Part shown: one piece after another, positions 44,936 through 56,789 of the stretch | Position numbering within the stretch: position 1 is the first letter of the stretch | Layout of the letters: each line of letters begins with the position of its first letter | Source of the DNA: Modicisalibacter radicis | GTDB lineage: Bacteria > Pseudomonadota > Gammaproteobacteria > Pseudomonadales > Halomonadaceae | Length of the DNA stretch: 64,000 bases | Assembly: GCF_900961225.1 (NCBI RefSeq) | Contig: NZ_CAAHFN010000055.1 | Coordinates: 1-64,000, forward strand | Direction of reading: 5' to 3' | The notes under the pieces: generated by a model | Databases searched by the model: none | Seen by the model: only the letters and a program-made list of their open reading frames with translations | What the model was told of the DNA's origin: nothing | Position numbers and translations under genes: made by a program

Positions 44936-45005
44936 TCCGGGCTAGTAGCTCGTAGCTCGTCTTCCCTGCTCCCAGGCGCGAAGCGCCGCTCTTCAGGCTT
45001 CAAAC

Positions 45006-45037
45006 TAAAAAAGCCGGCTCCCGAGGGAGCCGGCTTT
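45006..45037. terminator. Bidirectional terminator between uvrA and rplQ
   Basis: A6-GCCGGCTCC-CGAG-GGAGCCGGC-TTTC: one strong GC stem with A/T flanks on both sides, ending both the uvrA transcript and the alpha operon. Confidence 0.92.
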
Positions 45038-45068
45038 CGTATCGGCCTTGGACGGCACAGCGCGAGGA

Positions 45069-45452
45069 TCAGTCCTCGGCGGCTTCCTCGATGACCGGAC
45101 GGTCGACCAGTTCGACATAGGCCATCGGCGCGTTGTCGCCGGTGCGGTAACCGCACTTGAGGATGCGCACGTAACCGCCGGGGCGGTTGGTGTAGCGCGG
45201 GCCCAGCTCGTTGAAGAGCTTGCCGACCGTATCCTTGGAACGGGTACGGCTGAAGGCCAGGCGACGGTTGGCGACGCTGTCCTGCTTGGACAAGGTGATC
45301 AGCGGCTCGATGTGACGACGCAGTTCCTTGGCCTTGGGCAGGGTTGTCTTGATGACTTCATGCTCGACCAGCGAGACGCACATGTTCTTGAACATGGCGT
45401 GGCGGTGCGAGCTCGTACGATTGAGGTGACGACCACTCTTACGATGACGCAT
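45069..45452 (-). CDS. rplQ: 50S ribosomal protein L17
   Basis: At 127 residues it starts [20 protein letters not shown] and has the signature [20 protein letters not shown]. It is the last gene of the alpha operon, 35 bases after rpoA. L17 lies near the peptide exit side of the large subunit. Confidence 0.98.
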   Translation of the reverse strand: MRHRKSGRHLNRTSSHRHAMFKNMCVSLVEHEVIKTTLPKAKELRRHIEPLITLSKQDSVANRRLAFSRTRSKDTVGKLFNELGPRYTNRPGGYVRILKCGYRTGDNAPMAYVELVDRPVIEEAAED

Positions 45453-45487
45453 GGTTGTGATTCCTTAACTGGGGCTCGAGTCGACGC

Positions 45488-46486
45488 TCACGCGGAGGCC
45501 TTGTCGTCCTTGAGGCTCGCCGGCGGCCAGTTTTCCAGCCGCATGCCGAGGGACAGGCCGCGCGCTGCCAGGACGTCCTTGATCTCGTTCAAAGACTTCT
45601 TGCCGAGGTTGGGAGTCTTCAACAGCTCGACTTCGGTACGCTGAATGAGATCGCCGATGTAATAGATATTCTCGGCCTTGAGGCAGTTGGCGCTGCGGAC
45701 GGTCAACTCGAGATCGTCTACGGGGCGCAGCAGGATAGGATCGATGTGATCCTGTTCCTCTTCAACTTCCTGTTCCTTGTCGGCTTCCAGGTCGACGAAC
45801 GCACCCAACTGTTCCTGCAGAATGGTTGCGCTGCGACGGATCGCCTCTTCCGGATCCAGGGTGCCGTCGGTTTCCAGGTCGATGACCAGCTTGTCGAGGT
45901 CGGTGCGCTGTTCGACGCGCGCCGCTTCGACGGCATAGGAAACGCGGCGTACGGGGCTGAAGGTCGCATCCAGCTGCAGGCGACCGATGGTCCGCGATTC
46001 GTCATCCGCGTCGGCACGAGTATCCGCGGGCTCATAACCACGGCCACGAGCGACCTTGAGCTGCATCTTCAGCTCGGCGCCCTCGTTGACGTGAGCGATC
46101 ACGTGCTCGGGATTGACGATATCGACATCATGGTCGACGGCGATGTCGCCGGCCGTGACGACACACGGGCCCTGCTTGTTCAGCGAGAGCACCGCTTCGT
46201 CGCGGCTGTGCATCTTGATCGCCACGTCCTTGAGGTTCAGGAGGATCTCGATGACATCTTCCTGGACCCCTTCGATCGCACTGTATTCGTGCTCAACACC
46301 GGCGATTTCCGCTTCCACCACGGCACAGCCGGGCATGGAAGACAGCAGGATGCGACGCAGAGCATTCCCCAGGGTGTGACCGAAACCGCGCTCGAACGGC
46401 TCGAGCACGATCTTCGCGTGGTGCGCGTTGATCTCTTCGACCTTGATATCGCGAGGACGGAGAAACTCTGTCACTGAACGCTGCAT
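45488..46486 (-). CDS. rpoA: RNA polymerase alpha subunit
   Basis: This 332-residue protein has an N-terminal dimerisation/assembly domain ([20 protein letters not shown]) and an acidic linker ([20 protein letters not shown]). The C-terminal domain ([40 protein letters not shown]) contacts UP elements and activators. It lies between rpsD and rplQ, as in E. coli. Confidence 0.98.
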   Translation of the reverse strand: MQRSVTEFLRPRDIKVEEINAHHAKIVLEPFERGFGHTLGNALRRILLSSMPGCAVVEAEIAGVEHEYSAIEGVQEDVIEILLNLKDVAIKMHSRDEAVLSLNKQGPCVVTAGDIAVDHDVDIVNPEHVIAHVNEGAELKMQLKVARGRGYEPADTRADADDESRTIGRLQLDATFSPVRRVSYAVEAARVEQRTDLDKLVIDLETDGTLDPEEAIRRSATILQEQLGAFVDLEADKEQEVEEEQDHIDPILLRPVDDLELTVRSANCLKAENIYYIGDLIQRTEVELLKTPNLGKKSLNEIKDVLAARGLSLGMRLENWPPASLKDDKASA

Positions 46487-46573
46487 ATGAACACCTTTCA
46501 GGCTGCCAAACGGATACTCGGTACTCGGAGCCGGGCACGCAGCGCGCGCCCGGCATCACGCGTGGGACGCTGA

Positions 46574-47194
46574 TTACTTCGAGTACAGCTCGACGATCAG
46601 GTTTTCGTTGATGTCGGCAGACAGGTCGCCGCGTTCCGGGACAGCCTTGAAAGTGCCTTCCATCTTCTTCGAATCGACATCGATCCAGGTCACGTCGCCG
46701 CGCTGGCCGGACAACTGCAGGGCGTGTTGGATACGCGCCTGGTTCTTGGCCTTTTCACGCACGGTGACGACGTCGCCGGGACGGACCTGATAAGAAGCCA
46801 CGTTGACGCTGCGCCCGTTGACGGCGATCGCCTTGTGGCTGACCAACTGACGCGCTTCGGCACGCGTGGAGCCGAAGCCCATGCGATAGACGACGTTGTC
46901 CAGTCGGGATTCGAGCAGTTGCAGCAACAACTCGCCGGTCGCGCCCTTCATGCGGGCCGCTTCCTTGTAGTAGTTGCGGAACTGGTTCTCGAGCACGCCG
47001 TAGATACGACGCACTTTCTGCTTCTCGCGAAGCTGCAAGCCGTAGTCGGAAAGACGCTGACGGCGCTGGCCGTGCACACCCGGAATCTGCTCGGATTTGC
47101 ACTTCTTCTCGAAGGGAGTGACACCGCTCTTGAGAAAGAGGTCGGTCCCTTCACGACGAGACAGTTTGCACTTCGGTCCAATATAACGAGCCAT
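46574..47194 (-). CDS. rpsD: 30S ribosomal protein S4
   Basis: At 206 residues it starts [20 protein letters not shown] and has an S4 RNA-binding domain ([40 protein letters not shown]). It is the primary 16S binder, the translational repressor of the alpha operon, and part of the mRNA-entry helicase. It lacks the four-Cys zinc motif of the C+ form. Confidence 0.98.
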   Translation of the reverse strand: MARYIGPKCKLSRREGTDLFLKSGVTPFEKKCKSEQIPGVHGQRRQRLSDYGLQLREKQKVRRIYGVLENQFRNYYKEAARMKGATGELLLQLLESRLDNVVYRMGFGSTRAEARQLVSHKAIAVNGRSVNVASYQVRPGDVVTVREKAKNQARIQHALQLSGQRGDVTWIDVDSKKMEGTFKAVPERGDLSADINENLIVELYSK

Positions 47195-47206
47195 GAGTCT
47201 GTCTCC

Positions 47207-47593
47207 TTAAACGCGGCGTTTCTTCGGCGGACGGCAGCCGTTGTGGGGAACGGGCGTCGCGTCGGTGATGCTCTGCACGCGGAAGCCGGCGGCATTCAAT
47301 GCGCGCACGGCGGACTCACGGCCAGGACCGGGGCCCTTGACCAGCACGTCGACGTTTTTCACACCATACTCGGCTGCAGCAGTCGCTGCACGTTCGCTTG
47401 CCACTTGAGCAGCGAACGGGGTGCTCTTGCGAGAACCACGAAAACCCGAACCACCGGCAGTCGCCCATGAGAGCGCGTTGCCCTGGCGGTCTGTGATCGT
47501 CACGATCGTGTTGTTAAAAGAGGCATGGATGTGGGCTACCGCATCCACTACCTGCTTTTTAACCTTTTTACGGTTACTACGCGGGTTAGCCAT
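47207..47593 (-). CDS. rpsK: 30S ribosomal protein S11
   Basis: At 128 residues it contains [20 protein letters not shown], then [20 protein letters not shown] and the C-terminal [11 protein letters not shown]. It binds the platform near the Shine-Dalgarno helix. It lies 12 bases upstream of rpsD. Confidence 0.98.
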   Translation of the reverse strand: MANPRSNRKKVKKQVVDAVAHIHASFNNTIVTITDRQGNALSWATAGGSGFRGSRKSTPFAAQVASERAATAAAEYGVKNVDVLVKGPGPGRESAVRALNAAGFRVQSITDATPVPHNGCRPPKKRRV

Positions 47594-47632
47594 GTTGATG
47601 TTTCTTCCTGTCTTAACGCCAGAACATGCGTT

Positions 47633-47989
47633 TTATTTGCGAATCGGTTTGCGCGGGCCCTTGCGGGTACGCGCATTGGTCTTCGTGCGCTGACCGCGCA
47701 GGGGAAGACCACGACGATGACGCAGACCACGGTAGCAACCCAAGTCCATCAGACGCTTGATATTCAGCGTCGTGTCGCGACGAAGGTCACCCTCAACGGT
47801 GTACTTGCCGACCTCGGTGCGCAGCGCATCTACCTGTTCGGCAGACAGCTCCTGCACCTTGGCGGTGGGTACGATGCCGACCGCGGCACAGATGTCCTGC
47901 GCGCGAGTACGGCCAATCCCGAAGATATAGGTCAGCGAGATCGCCGCATGCTTGTTGTCCGGGATATTGACGCCTGCAATACGGGCCAT
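47633..47989 (-). CDS. rpsM: 30S ribosomal protein S13
   Basis: At 118 residues it starts [20 protein letters not shown] and ends with the basic tail [20 protein letters not shown] that reaches the P-site tRNA. It is the first gene of the alpha operon proper, after rpmJ. Confidence 0.98.
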   Translation of the reverse strand: MARIAGVNIPDNKHAAISLTYIFGIGRTRAQDICAAVGIVPTAKVQELSAEQVDALRTEVGKYTVEGDLRRDTTLNIKRLMDLGCYRGLRHRRGLPLRGQRTKTNARTRKGPRKPIRK

Positions 47990-48119
47990 CAGCTTACTCC
48001 GAAATTTGAGCGGCTTGCTCGTTTGTTCATCTACAAAAGGCGCAACAGCTTACACCTTTGTCCCTCTCGAGACAAGGGTGCAAGCCGGCGCCCGCTTTCG
48101 GTCAACGTCAGGAACAGAA

Positions 48120-48233
48120 TCAGCCCTGGCGCTGCTTGTGCCGCGGTTCGGTGCAGATGACGCGAACCGCGCCATTACGCCGAATGATCTTGCAGTTGCG
48201 GCACATTTTCTTGACGGAAGCTCGAACTTTCAT
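48120..48233 (-). CDS. rpmJ: 50S ribosomal protein L36
   Basis: This 37-residue gene is easily missed by length cut-offs: [20 protein letters not shown], continuing [17 protein letters not shown]. It is the zinc-binding C+ form (C-x2-C, then C and H). It lies between secY and rpsM, the standard place, with 130 bases before rpsM and GAGA-type SD upstream. Confidence 0.97.
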   Translation of the reverse strand: MKVRASVKKMCRNCKIIRRNGAVRVICTEPRHKQRQG

Positions 48234-48263
48234 CGTTCTCTCCATTACGCGGTCGGCGTGCGC

Positions 48264-49598
48264 TCAGCGCATCAGGCCGCCGCTTCCGTAGCCTTTCAGG
48301 TTGGACTTCTTCATCACCGATTCATACTGGTTCGACATCAGATGCGATTGAACCTGGGCCATGAAGTCCATGATGACCACCACCACGATCAGCAGGGAGG
48401 TTCCGCCGAAGAAGAACGGAACGTTCCAGGCAATGATCAGGAACTGCGGCATCAGGGAAACAGCGGTGATGTAGAGGGCACCGAACAACGTCAAGCGGGT
48501 CATGACCTTGTCGACGTAGCGAGCGGTCTGCTCGCCGGGGCGGATGCCCGGAAGAAACGCGCCTGACTTCTTGAGGTTGTCAGCCACATCCTTGGGGTTG
48601 AAGACCAGCGCCGTATAAAAGAAGCAGAAGAATACCACTGCCGCGGCGAAAAGCAATATGTACAGCGGCTGCCCCGGCCCAAGCGACTGCGATATCACCT
48701 GCAACCACTCGAAGCCTTCGGCGGAACCCATCCATTGCCCGATCGATGCCGGAAACAGCAGGATGCTCGAGGCGAAGATCGCCGGAATGACGCCGGCCAT
48801 ATTGACCTTGAGCGGCAGATAGCTGCTCTGCCCGGCATACATCTTGTTACCGACCTGACGCCGCGGATAATTCACCGTGATGCGACGCTGGCCGCGCTCG
48901 ATGAATACCACGAAAGCCACGGTGGCGATCGCCAGCACCGAGAGTGCCAGCAGCGGCAGCACATTCCAGGCGCCATCGTTGCGCGCCAGTTCGAAGGACT
49001 GCCCGATCGCGCTCGGCAGCCCGGCGACGATGCCGGCGAAGATGATCAGCGAAATGCCGTTGCCGATCCCCTTCTCGGTGATCTGCTCGCCCAGCCACAT
49101 CAAAAACACCGCACCGGCGACGAACGACACGATCGCCGTGAAGTAGAAGCTGAAGTCGCTGGTATAGGTCACGCCCTGTCCGACCAGACCGACTGCCATG
49201 CCGGTCGCCTGAATCAACGCCAGTAACACGGTCCCGTAACGGGTGTACTGACTGATCTTGCGCCGGCCGGCCTCACCTTCCTTCTTCAGCTGCTCAAGCT
49301 GGGGCGAGACCGCCGTCAGAAGCTGCATGATGATCGACGCGGAGATGTACGGCATGATCCCCAGCGCCAGAATGCTCATGCGCGACAGCGCACCCCCGGA
49401 GAACATGTTGAACATGCCCAGGATGGTGCCCTGGTTTTCCCTGAACAAGGCAGCGAGCTGGTCAGGATCGATACCGGGAACGGGAATATGGGCACCGATT
49501 CGGTACACCACGATGGCGATGAACACGAAGCGCAAGCGCGCCCAGAGTTCACTCAAGCCGCTTCCCCCCATTGCCGGCATGTTTCCTGACTTAGCCAT
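48264..49598 (-). CDS. secY: Protein translocase subunit SecY
   Basis: This 444-residue protein has ten TM helices, a plug region after TM1 ([20 protein letters not shown]) and [31 protein letters not shown] and the cytoplasmic loop [19 protein letters not shown]. It forms the SecYEG channel for protein export and membrane insertion. It starts one base after the rplO stop. Confidence 0.98.
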   Translation of the reverse strand: MAKSGNMPAMGGSGLSELWARLRFVFIAIVVYRIGAHIPVPGIDPDQLAALFRENQGTILGMFNMFSGGALSRMSILALGIMPYISASIIMQLLTAVSPQLEQLKKEGEAGRRKISQYTRYGTVLLALIQATGMAVGLVGQGVTYTSDFSFYFTAIVSFVAGAVFLMWLGEQITEKGIGNGISLIIFAGIVAGLPSAIGQSFELARNDGAWNVLPLLALSVLAIATVAFVVFIERGQRRITVNYPRRQVGNKMYAGQSSYLPLKVNMAGVIPAIFASSILLFPASIGQWMGSAEGFEWLQVISQSLGPGQPLYILLFAAAVVFFCFFYTALVFNPKDVADNLKKSGAFLPGIRPGEQTARYVDKVMTRLTLFGALYITAVSLMPQFLIIAWNVPFFFGGTSLLIVVVVIMDFMAQVQSHLMSNQYESVMKKSNLKGYGSGGLMR

Positions 49599-50033
49599 TT
49601 ATTCCTCGACCTTACCGCCAGCGGCTTCGATCGCGGCACGGGCACCCTTGGTGACCTTGAGTCCGCGCACGGTAACCGCCTTGTTCAGTTCGCCGGAAAG
49701 GATCACCTTCGCGAACCGCGTGGCGTCCTTGAGCACGTTGGCCTGCTTGAGCGTTTCCAGATCGACGACATCGCCACTGACCTTGGCCAGCTCGGCGAGA
49801 CGCACTTCCTCGGAAACCAGCGACTTGGCCGACGTGAAGCCGAACTTGGGCAGACGACGCTGCAGCGGCATCTGACCGCCCTCGAAACCCGGCTTGACGC
49901 TACCGCCGGTACGAGACTTCTGGCCCTTGTGGCCACGACCGCCGGTCTTGCCCAGACCGGAGCCGATGCCACGACCGACACGCTTCTCGGCGTGCTTGGA
50001 ACCCGGAGCCGGGCTCAGGCTATTGAGTTTCAT
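49599..50033 (-). CDS. rplO: 50S ribosomal protein L15
   Basis: At 144 residues it starts [20 protein letters not shown] and has the Gly/Arg-rich extension [20 protein letters not shown], followed by [18 protein letters not shown]. It is a late-assembly organiser of the large subunit. Confidence 0.98.
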   Translation of the reverse strand: MKLNSLSPAPGSKHAEKRVGRGIGSGLGKTGGRGHKGQKSRTGGSVKPGFEGGQMPLQRRLPKFGFTSAKSLVSEEVRLAELAKVSGDVVDLETLKQANVLKDATRFAKVILSGELNKAVTVRGLKVTKGARAAIEAAGGKVEE

Positions 50034-50036
50034 GGA

Positions 50037-50219
50037 TCACTCTCCCTCAACACGAACAAGGTAGTTAACCTTGTTGACCATACCGCGTACGGCCGGGGTG
50101 TCTTCCAACTCGACGGTGTGCCCGATGCGACGCAGCCCAAGACCCTTCATGGTGGCCTTGTGCTTGTTCAGAACGCCGATGGTGCTGCGCACCTGAGTAA
50201 CCTTGATCAAAGCTGCCAT
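50037..50219 (-). CDS. rpmD: 50S ribosomal protein L30
   Basis: At 60 residues it reads [20 protein letters not shown], then [20 protein letters not shown]. It is the short bacterial L30 and lies three bases before rplO. Confidence 0.97.
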   Translation of the reverse strand: MAALIKVTQVRSTIGVLNKHKATMKGLGLRRIGHTVELEDTPAVRGMVNKVNYLVRVEGE

Positions 50220-50225
50220 GGTGCC

Positions 50226-50726
50226 TTACCCCGCGATCTCTTCGACGGACAGGCCGCGCTTGGCGGCGATGTCGTCCGGTGACTGCATGGCGGAGAGACC
50301 GTTGATGGTCGCGCGCACCACGTTGACCGGATTGGTGGAACCGTAGCACTTGGCCAGGACGTCATGGACACCGGCCAGCTCGAGCACGGAGCGCATGGCA
50401 CCGCCAGCGATGATCCCGGTACCTTCGGAAGCCGGCTGCATGAATACCTTGGAGGCGCCGTGACGGGCCTTCACCGGGTACTGCAGCGTGCTGCCACGCA
50501 GGTTGACCTTGACCATGTTGCGGCGTGCCTGGTCCATCGCCTTCTGGATCGCGACCGGCACTTCGCGCGCCTTGCCGCGGCCGAAGCCGACCCGGCCGTT
50601 GCCGTCACCGACGACGGTCAGCGCGGTGAAACCGAAGATGCGGCCACCCTTGACCACTTTGGCGACACGGTTGACCTGCACCAGCTTCTCTTGCAGGTCG
50701 CCGCCTTTCTGTTCGATATTCGCCAT
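50226..50726 (-). CDS. rpsE: 30S ribosomal protein S5
   Basis: At 166 residues it has a double-stranded-RNA-binding-like N-domain ([40 protein letters not shown]) and a C-domain with [20 protein letters not shown]. It is part of the decoding-fidelity and mRNA-entry sites with S4 and S3. Confidence 0.98.
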   Translation of the reverse strand: MANIEQKGGDLQEKLVQVNRVAKVVKGGRIFGFTALTVVGDGNGRVGFGRGKAREVPVAIQKAMDQARRNMVKVNLRGSTLQYPVKARHGASKVFMQPASEGTGIIAGGAMRSVLELAGVHDVLAKCYGSTNPVNVVRATINGLSAMQSPDDIAAKRGLSVEEIAG

Positions 50727-50737
50727 CGTAAAACCCT

Positions 50738-51088
50738 TTAGAATTCCAGGCCGCCTTCGCGTGCGGCATCGGCCAGCGCCTTGACGCGGCCGTGATACTT
50801 GAACCCGGCACGATCGAAGGCGACCTGAGTGATGCCCGCCTGCTTGGCGCGCTCGGCAATCAAGGCGCCCACCTTGGCGGCAGCATCGGCGTTGCCGGTT
50901 CCGCCTTCACGCAGGGTGCTATCCAGCGTGGAGGCACTGGCCAGGACCTGGCCGCCGTCCGGCGAGATGATCTGCGCGTAGATGTGGCGCGGCGTACGAT
51001 TGACGCTCAGGCGATACACGCCCAGCTCGCGGATCTTGGCGCGAGCGCGGCGGGCACGACGGAGACGAGATTCTTTCTTCGCGTTCAT
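50738..51088 (-). CDS. rplR: 50S ribosomal protein L18
   Basis: At 116 residues it starts [20 protein letters not shown] and has the motif [20 protein letters not shown]. It binds 5S rRNA with L5 and L25. Confidence 0.98.
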   Translation of the reverse strand: MNAKKESRLRRARRARAKIRELGVYRLSVNRTPRHIYAQIISPDGGQVLASASTLDSTLREGGTGNADAAAKVGALIAERAKQAGITQVAFDRAGFKYHGRVKALADAAREGGLEF

Positions 51089-51097
51089 AACCCTGCC

Positions 51098-51628
51098 TTA
51101 CTTCTTCTTGGCTTCTTTGCGGCGGACAACTTCGTCGCCGTACCGGATACCCTTGCCCTTGTAGGGCTCGGGCGGCCGGAAGGCACGAATTTCCGCTGCC
51201 ACCTGGCCGAGTTGCTGCTTGCTCGCGCTCTTCAGCACGATGATGGTGTTCTTGGGCGTTTCCGCCGTGACACCTTCGGGCAGCGTGTACTCGACCGGGT
51301 GAGAGAAACCCAGTGTCAGGTTGAGCGTCTTGCCACTTGCCTGGGCACGGTAGCCGACGCCATTGATCTCGAGGGACTTGGTGAAGCCCTCGGTGACACC
51401 GGTGACCATATTCTGGACCAGTGCACGTGTGGTGCCGACCATTGCCCAGCTCTTGGCGGACTCGCTCGGAGCGAAGGTCAGCTGACCCTCTTCCTGACCG
51501 ATCACCACGTCGGGGTGGACGGTCATGCTCTGGGAGCCCTGACCGCCCTTGACGGTCAGCTGGTCGGCGTCGAACTTGGCCTCGACGCCGCTCGGCAATT
51601 TAACCGGATACTTGGCTACGCGGGACAT
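51098..51628 (-). CDS. rplF: 50S ribosomal protein L6
   Basis: At 176 residues it starts [20 protein letters not shown]; the C-domain has the signature [20 protein letters not shown]. It lies near the factor-binding GTPase centre. Confidence 0.98.
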   Translation of the reverse strand: MSRVAKYPVKLPSGVEAKFDADQLTVKGGQGSQSMTVHPDVVIGQEEGQLTFAPSESAKSWAMVGTTRALVQNMVTGVTEGFTKSLEINGVGYRAQASGKTLNLTLGFSHPVEYTLPEGVTAETPKNTIIVLKSASKQQLGQVAAEIRAFRPPEPYKGKGIRYGDEVVRRKEAKKK

Positions 51629-51637
51629 TCGTCACTC

Positions 51638-52030
51638 CTAGAATACGGTGCAGATGACTTCACCACCGACACCGGCGCTGCGCGCTGCGCGATCGGTCAT
51701 CACCCCGTTGGAGGTGGAAACGATCGCGACACCCAGGCCATCCGCGACTTTCGGCAGCTCGCCCTTGCCCTTGTAGATGCGCAGGGACGGCTTGGAAACG
51801 CGCTGGATATGCTCGATGACCGGCCGGCCCTCGAAATACTTGAGGGTCACCGACAGCTGCGGCTTGGCGCCTTCGGCAACCGTGAAGTCGCCGATGTAGC
51901 CCTCGTCCTTCAATACACGGGCCACTTCGACCTTCAGCTTGGAGGACGGCATGGTGACCGTCTCCTTGGTAGCCATCTGCGCATTGCGGATACGGGTGAA
52001 CATATCCGCCAGCGTATCTTGCATGCTCAT
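51638..52030 (-). CDS. rpsH: 30S ribosomal protein S8
   Basis: At 130 residues it starts [20 protein letters not shown] and ends [20 protein letters not shown]. It is a central-domain 16S binder and, in E. coli, the translational repressor of the spc operon. Confidence 0.98.
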   Translation of the reverse strand: MSMQDTLADMFTRIRNAQMATKETVTMPSSKLKVEVARVLKDEGYIGDFTVAEGAKPQLSVTLKYFEGRPVIEHIQRVSKPSLRIYKGKGELPKVADGLGVAIVSTSNGVMTDRAARSAGVGGEVICTVF

Positions 52031-52058
52031 TACGTTACGCTCCTGATTCTTCGTGGCG

Positions 52059-52364
52059 TTACCAGCTGGACTTCTTCAGCCCAGGGACGTCGCCACGCAT
52101 GGCTGCTTCGCGCAGCTTGTTGCGGCCCAAGCCAAACTTGTTGTAGTAGCCGTGCGGCCGACCGGTGATACGGCAGCGATTGCGCTGACGAACCGGACTG
52201 GAGTCGCGCGGCAACGACTGCAGCTTGAGCTGGGCGTCGAAGCGCTCTTCATCAGAAGCGTTGACGTCGTAGATTACAGCCTTGAGCTCAGCGCGCTTGG
52301 CGGCGTATTTGGCCACCAGCTCCGCGCGCTTCTGCTCACGCTCAACCATGCTTTTCTTTGCCAT
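52059..52364 (-). CDS. rpsN: 30S ribosomal protein S14
   Basis: At 101 residues it reads [20 protein letters not shown] and [20 protein letters not shown]. It is the long zinc-free (C-) form without the paired CxxC motifs. Confidence 0.98.
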   Translation of the reverse strand: MAKKSMVEREQKRAELVAKYAAKRAELKAVIYDVNASDEERFDAQLKLQSLPRDSSPVRQRNRCRITGRPHGYYNKFGLGRNKLREAAMRGDVPGLKKSSW

Positions 52365-52374
52365 GATCCCACCC

Positions 52375-52914
52375 TTATTTCTTGAACGGGAAGTTCAGCG
52401 CGCTCAGCAGCGCACGGCCTTCGTCATCGCTGTTGGCTGTGGTGGTGATGGTCACATCGAGACCACGAATCCGGTCGATCTTATCATACTCGAGCTCCGG
52501 AAAGATGATCTGCTCACGCACGCCCATTGAGTAGTTGCCACGGCCGTCGAAGGACTTCGGGTTGAGACCCCGGAAGTCGCGAACGCGCGGGATAGCGATG
52601 TTCACCAGGCGATCGAGGAAGTCCCACATGCGCTCGCTGCGCAGGGTCACCTTGATGCCGATCGGCCAGCCTTCGCGGACCTTGAAGCCCGCGATGGACT
52701 TGCGTGCCTTGGTGATCATCGGCTTCTGACCGGAGAGCTTCTCCAGGTCACCGATAGCGTTGTCGATCAGCTTCTTGTCGCTGGTCGCGTCACCGATACC
52801 CATGTTGAGGGTCACCTTGGTGATCCGGGGTACCTGCATGACGTTGGCGTAGCTGAACTGCTCGCGGAGTTGAGCCACCACCTCGTTCTGATAACGTTCT
52901 TTCAAGTTCGCCAT
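52375..52914 (-). CDS. rplE: 50S ribosomal protein L5
   Basis: At 179 residues it contains [40 protein letters not shown] and [20 protein letters not shown]. It binds 5S rRNA and contacts the P-site tRNA. Confidence 0.98.
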   Translation of the reverse strand: MANLKERYQNEVVAQLREQFSYANVMQVPRITKVTLNMGIGDATSDKKLIDNAIGDLEKLSGQKPMITKARKSIAGFKVREGWPIGIKVTLRSERMWDFLDRLVNIAIPRVRDFRGLNPKSFDGRGNYSMGVREQIIFPELEYDKIDRIRGLDVTITTTANSDDEGRALLSALNFPFKK

Positions 52915-52932
52915 TTTGCCATCCGACTCGCG

Positions 52933-53250
52933 TTAGGCGTCGATCTGCTTTTGCGTCGACTTGTAGATACGTACCTTGGTACCGTCTTCCGACATCTGGA
53001 AGCCGACGCGATCCGCTTTGCCGGTCTCCGCATTGAAGATGGCCACATTGGACGCGTGAATCGAAGCCTCGCGCTCGACGATACCCCCCTGGTTGCCCAG
53101 CATGGGGTTGGGCTTGGTGTGACGTTTGATCATGTTCACATCCGACACGACATAACGGTCGTTATCGAGAACGCGCTTGACCTTGCCACGCTTGCCCTTG
53201 TCCTTGCCGGCAATGACGATTACTTCGTCGTCACGTTTGATCTTTTGCAT
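52933..53250 (-). CDS. rplX: 50S ribosomal protein L24
   Basis: At 105 residues the KOW motif ([20 protein letters not shown]) is followed by [20 protein letters not shown]. It is an early assembly initiator beside the exit tunnel. Confidence 0.98.
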   Translation of the reverse strand: MQKIKRDDEVIVIAGKDKGKRGKVKRVLDNDRYVVSDVNMIKRHTKPNPMLGNQGGIVEREASIHASNVAIFNAETGKADRVGFQMSEDGTKVRIYKSTQKQIDA

Positions 53251-53264
53251 ATCCGCCTCGCTCC

Positions 53265-53636
53265 TTACAGCACTTCAGGCGCTAAGGAAATGATCTTCAT
53301 GAACTTCTCGGTACGAAGCTCACGAGTGACCGGCCCGAAGATACGGGTACCGACCGGCTGTTCGTTGGTGTTGTTCAACAGAACCGCCGCATTTCCATCG
53401 AAGCGGATCAGCGAACCGTCGTTCCGACGGACGCCACTACGGGTGCGGACCACGACCGCCTTCATGACCTGGCCTTTCTTGACCTTGCCACGCGGAATGG
53501 CCTCTTTCACCGTTACCTTGATGATGTCACCCACGCGGGCGTAGCGACGGTGCGAACCGCCCAACACCTTGATGCACTGCACCCGGCGCGCGCCGCTGTT
53601 GTCGGCGACATCCAGCATTGTCTGAGTCTGAATCAT
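53265..53636 (-). CDS. rplN: 50S ribosomal protein L14
   Basis: At 123 residues it starts [20 protein letters not shown] and has the motif [20 protein letters not shown]. It forms an intersubunit bridge and is the first gene of the spc group, 53 bases after rpsQ. Confidence 0.98.
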   Translation of the reverse strand: MIQTQTMLDVADNSGARRVQCIKVLGGSHRRYARVGDIIKVTVKEAIPRGKVKKGQVMKAVVVRTRSGVRRNDGSLIRFDGNAAVLLNNTNEQPVGTRIFGPVTRELRTEKFMKIISLAPEVL

Positions 53637-53689
53637 CGGTTTTCTCCAAACCTAATCTGACTGCACTGGTTCCGAAAGGCGCGAGCCGA

Positions 53690-53950
53690 TCAGCCCTTGG
53701 CCTGCTCAACGACCTCAACCAGCGTCCAGGCCTTCTTCTTGGACAGCGGACGGCATTCCTCGATGGAAACCGTGTCGCCGGCCTTGGCCTGGTTCGCCTC
53801 GTCGTGGGCGTGCAGCTTGGTGGAGCGCTTCATGTACTTGCCGTAGATCGGATGGCGTTCGCGACGCTCGATCTTGACGACAATCGACTTGTCCATCTTG
53901 TCGCTCACCACCGTTCCGGTGAGCGTACGGGCTTTCTTCTCTTCGGCCAT
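53690..53950 (-). CDS. rpsQ: 30S ribosomal protein S17
   Basis: At 86 residues from the ATG at 53950, [20 protein letters not shown], it has the S17 signature [24 protein letters not shown] eight bases upstream favours this ATG over the GTG at 53959. The start overlaps the rpmC stop region. Confidence 0.97.
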   Translation of the reverse strand: MAEEKKARTLTGTVVSDKMDKSIVVKIERRERHPIYGKYMKRSTKLHAHDEANQAKAGDTVSIEECRPLSKKKAWTLVEVVEQAKG

Positions 53951-53951
53951 C

Positions 53952-54146
53952 TCAGTCACCTGCCTTCTCGTTGAGCACCGTCTTCACGCGGGCAATATCC
54001 CGGCGCACCTGCTTGAGCAGATGGGTCTGGCTCAACTGGCCGGTGGCCTTCTGCATGCGCAGGTTGAACTGCTCGCGGAGGAGTTCGAAAAGCTGCTCCT
54101 GCAGCGCTTCGACCGATTTTTCACGAATTTCCTGGGCTTTCATCAC
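53952..54146 (-). CDS. rpmC: 50S ribosomal protein L29
   Basis: At 64 residues, [20 protein letters not shown] is the family signature. A two-helix protein near the tunnel exit, it overlaps rplP by four bases. Confidence 0.98.
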   Translation of the reverse strand: MMKAQEIREKSVEALQEQLFELLREQFNLRMQKATGQLSQTHLLKQVRRDIARVKTVLNEKAGD

Positions 54147-54556
54147 ATCACCGTCCGTTTCACAAAGGTGGTCGAGACCGGGAATTTCTGAGCCGCCAGC
54201 GAGAAGGCTTCGCGCGCCAGCTCCTCCGGGACCCCTTCGATCTCGTAGAGCACCTTGCCGGGCTGGATCTGCGCGACCCAGTACTCGACGGAGCCCTTGC
54301 CCTTACCCATACGGACTTCCAGCGGCTTTTTGGTCACTGGCTTGTCCGGGAAGACACGGATCCAGATCTTGCCGCCACGCTTGACGTGGCGCGTGATCGC
54401 ACGACGACCGGCTTCGATCTGGCGAGCGGTGACGCGACCGCGCCCCGTTGCCTTCAGGCCGTATTCGCCGAAACTCACCTTGCTTCCGCGATGGGCCAGG
54501 CCACGATTGCGGCCCTTCATCACCTTGCGGAATTTCGTACGCTTGGGTTGCAACAT
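54143..54556 (-). CDS. rplP: 50S ribosomal protein L16
   Basis: At 137 residues it starts [20 protein letters not shown] and contains [20 protein letters not shown]. It contacts the A- and P-site tRNA arms. Confidence 0.98.
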   Translation of the reverse strand: MLQPKRTKFRKVMKGRNRGLAHRGSKVSFGEYGLKATGRGRVTARQIEAGRRAITRHVKRGGKIWIRVFPDKPVTKKPLEVRMGKGKGSVEYWVAQIQPGKVLYEIEGVPEELAREAFSLAAQKFPVSTTFVKRTVM

Positions 54557-54571
54557 CGATTACATCTCCCC

Positions 54572-55270
54572 TTACTTGGAACCTTTCTTCTTGGGTGCAG
54601 CCTGAGCCTGTTGCTTCTGCTTGGCACGCACCTCTTCGATGCCCCCGAGGATTTCACCCTTGAAGATCCACACCTTGACGCCGATGACGCCGTAGGTGGT
54701 GTGGGCTTCGTAGGTCGCGTAATCGATGTCCGCACGCAGGGTGTGCAGCGGCACACGACCTTCGCGGTACCATTCGGTACGCGCGATTTCCGCACCACCA
54801 AGACGCCCTGACAGCTGGATCTTGATGCCGCCAGCGCCCAGGCGCATGGCGTTCTGTACGGCGCGCTTCATGGCGCGGCGGAACATCACCCGGCGCTCGA
54901 GCTGGCCGCAGACGTTCTGCGCGACCAACTGGGCGTCGAGTTCCGGCTTGCGGACTTCCTCGATGTTGACGTGCACCGGCACGCCCATCATCTCGGTGAC
55001 GTCACGGCGCAGCCGGTCGACGTCTTCGCCCTTCTTGCCGATCACGATGCCCGGACGGGCGGTGTGAATGGTGATACGGGCGTTATTCGCGGGGCGCTCG
55101 ATGGTGATACGGCTCACGGAGGCGTTCTTCAAACGCTTCTCCAGGAAGCTGCGCACTTCGAGGTCGCTGTTCAGCTTGTCGGCATAAGCACCGCGTTCGG
55201 CGTACCAGACCGAAGTATGGTCCTTGACGATACCCAGCCGAATACCTGTCGGATTTACTTTCTGACCCAT
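54572..55270 (-). CDS. rpsC: 30S ribosomal protein S3
   Basis: At 232 residues from [20 protein letters not shown], it has a KH domain with [20 protein letters not shown] and a C-domain [20 protein letters not shown]. It is part of the mRNA-entry helicase. The longer frame to 55315 is rejected because the family starts with MGQKVNP. Confidence 0.98.
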   Translation of the reverse strand: MGQKVNPTGIRLGIVKDHTSVWYAERGAYADKLNSDLEVRSFLEKRLKNASVSRITIERPANNARITIHTARPGIVIGKKGEDVDRLRRDVTEMMGVPVHVNIEEVRKPELDAQLVAQNVCGQLERRVMFRRAMKRAVQNAMRLGAGGIKIQLSGRLGGAEIARTEWYREGRVPLHTLRADIDYATYEAHTTYGVIGVKVWIFKGEILGGIEEVRAKQKQQAQAAPKKKGSK

Positions 55271-55281
55271 CTGGTCGACTC

Positions 55282-55614
55282 CTACTTCTCGGCTACCTTG
55301 ACGGTGATGTGGCATGTGCGCTTCAAAATGCGATCCGCACGGCCCTTGGCGCGCGGCTGGATGCGCTTGAGCGTCATGCCCTCATCGACACAGATGGTCG
55401 AGACACGCAGCTCGTCGATGTCCATGCCGTTGTTTTCTTCCGCGTTCGCGATGGCGGACTGAAGCACCTTCTTGACCAGCTTGGCAGCCTTCTTCGGTGA
55501 GAAGGTCAGCAGATCAATCGCTTCGGCGACCGGTTTACCGCGCACCTGGTCAGCCACCAAACGGGCCTTCTGGGCGGATAAACGAGCGCCACGCAGCTTA
55601 GCTGTGACTTCCAT
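55282..55614 (-). CDS. rplV: 50S ribosomal protein L22
   Basis: At 110 residues it reads [20 protein letters not shown]; the long tunnel-lining hairpin includes [20 protein letters not shown]. Confidence 0.98.
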   Translation of the reverse strand: MEVTAKLRGARLSAQKARLVADQVRGKPVAEAIDLLTFSPKKAAKLVKKVLQSAIANAEENNGMDIDELRVSTICVDEGMTLKRIQPRAKGRADRILKRTCHITVKVAEK

Positions 55615-55632
55615 CTCTCAATCCTCTCTGGC

Positions 55633-55908
55633 TTACCGTTTGGCTTTCTTGTCCGCCGCATGGCCGCGGTAAGTGCGGGTGGCAGCGAATTCGCCCAGCT
55701 TGTGGCCAACCATTTCCTCGGAGACGTGCACCGGGACGTGTTGGCGACCGTTATGGACTGCAATGGTGAGCCCGACCATGTTGGGCAGGATCATCGAACG
55801 ACGCGACCAGGTCTTGATCGGTTTGCGGTCGTTCTTTTCCACTGCAGTCTCAACCTTCTTCAACAGATGAAGGTCAATAAAGGGACCTTTCTTCAGTGAA
55901 CGTGGCAC
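55633..55908 (-). CDS. rpsS: 30S ribosomal protein S19
   Basis: At 91 residues it reads [20 protein letters not shown], then [20 protein letters not shown]. It binds S13 in the head of the small subunit. Confidence 0.98.
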   Translation of the reverse strand: MPRSLKKGPFIDLHLLKKVETAVEKNDRKPIKTWSRRSMILPNMVGLTIAVHNGRQHVPVHVSEEMVGHKLGEFAATRTYRGHAADKKAKR

Positions 55909-55941
55909 AGCCGTTACCTCTTGATGTCTTGGCGTTGGATC

Positions 55942-56772
55942 TTATTTCCGGGCCTTGCGGCGACGGACGATCAGCTTGTCGGTGCGCTTGTTCTTGCGGG
56001 TCTTGTGGCCCTTGGTGGGAACACCCCACGGGCTGACCGGGTGACGACCGCCACTGCTGCGGCCTTCACCGCCGCCGTGCGGGTGGTCCACCGGGTTCAT
56101 CGCGACACCGCGAACGGTCGGGCGCACACCGCGCCAGCGCTTGGCACCGGCCTTGCCGAGTTGACGGAGGCTGTGCTCAGAATTGCTCACCTCACCGAGC
56201 GTCGCGCGGCATTCCGCCAGCACCTTGCGCATCTCGCCGGAGCGCAGACGCAGGGTGGCGTAGTTGCTCTCGCGGGCGACCAGCTGGGCGCTGGCGCCGG
56301 CGCTGCGTGCCAGCTGCGCACCCTTGCCGGGCTTGAGCTCGATGCAATGAACGGTGGAACCCAGCGGAATGTTGCGCAGCGGCAGCGTGTTGCCACGCTT
56401 GATCGGCGCATTGACCCCGGATTCCAGCTGATCGCCAGCGCTCACGCCCTTGGGCGCGATCACGTAGCGACGCTCGCCGTCCAGATACTTCAGCAGTGCG
56501 ATGTGGGCACTGCGATTGGGATCGTACTCCAGACGCTCGACGGTGGCGGGAACGCCATCCTTGATGCGCTTGAAGTCGATCTGGCGATAATGGTGACGAT
56601 GGCCGCCGCCCACGTGACGCGTGGTAATGCGGCCATGGTTGTTACGTCCGCCGGACTTCGACTGCTTCTCGAGCAGCGGAGCGTACGGCCGGCCCTTGTA
56701 GAGCTCGTCGTTGACGACCTTTACCAGGTGGCGACGACCGGCGGATGTGGGTTTGGTCTTAACTACTGCCAT
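55942..56772 (-). CDS. rplB: 50S ribosomal protein L2
   Basis: At 276 residues it contains [20 protein letters not shown], and the conserved His-containing [20 protein letters not shown] near the C-terminus. It is essential for subunit association and peptidyl-transferase centre assembly. Confidence 0.98.
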   Translation of the reverse strand: MAVVKTKPTSAGRRHLVKVVNDELYKGRPYAPLLEKQSKSGGRNNHGRITTRHVGGGHRHHYRQIDFKRIKDGVPATVERLEYDPNRSAHIALLKYLDGERRYVIAPKGVSAGDQLESGVNAPIKRGNTLPLRNIPLGSTVHCIELKPGKGAQLARSAGASAQLVARESNYATLRLRSGEMRKVLAECRATLGEVSNSEHSLRQLGKAGAKRWRGVRPTVRGVAMNPVDHPHGGGEGRSSGGRHPVSPWGVPTKGHKTRKNKRTDKLIVRRRKARK

Positions 56773-56789
56773 GATCCGTACTCCTGCCC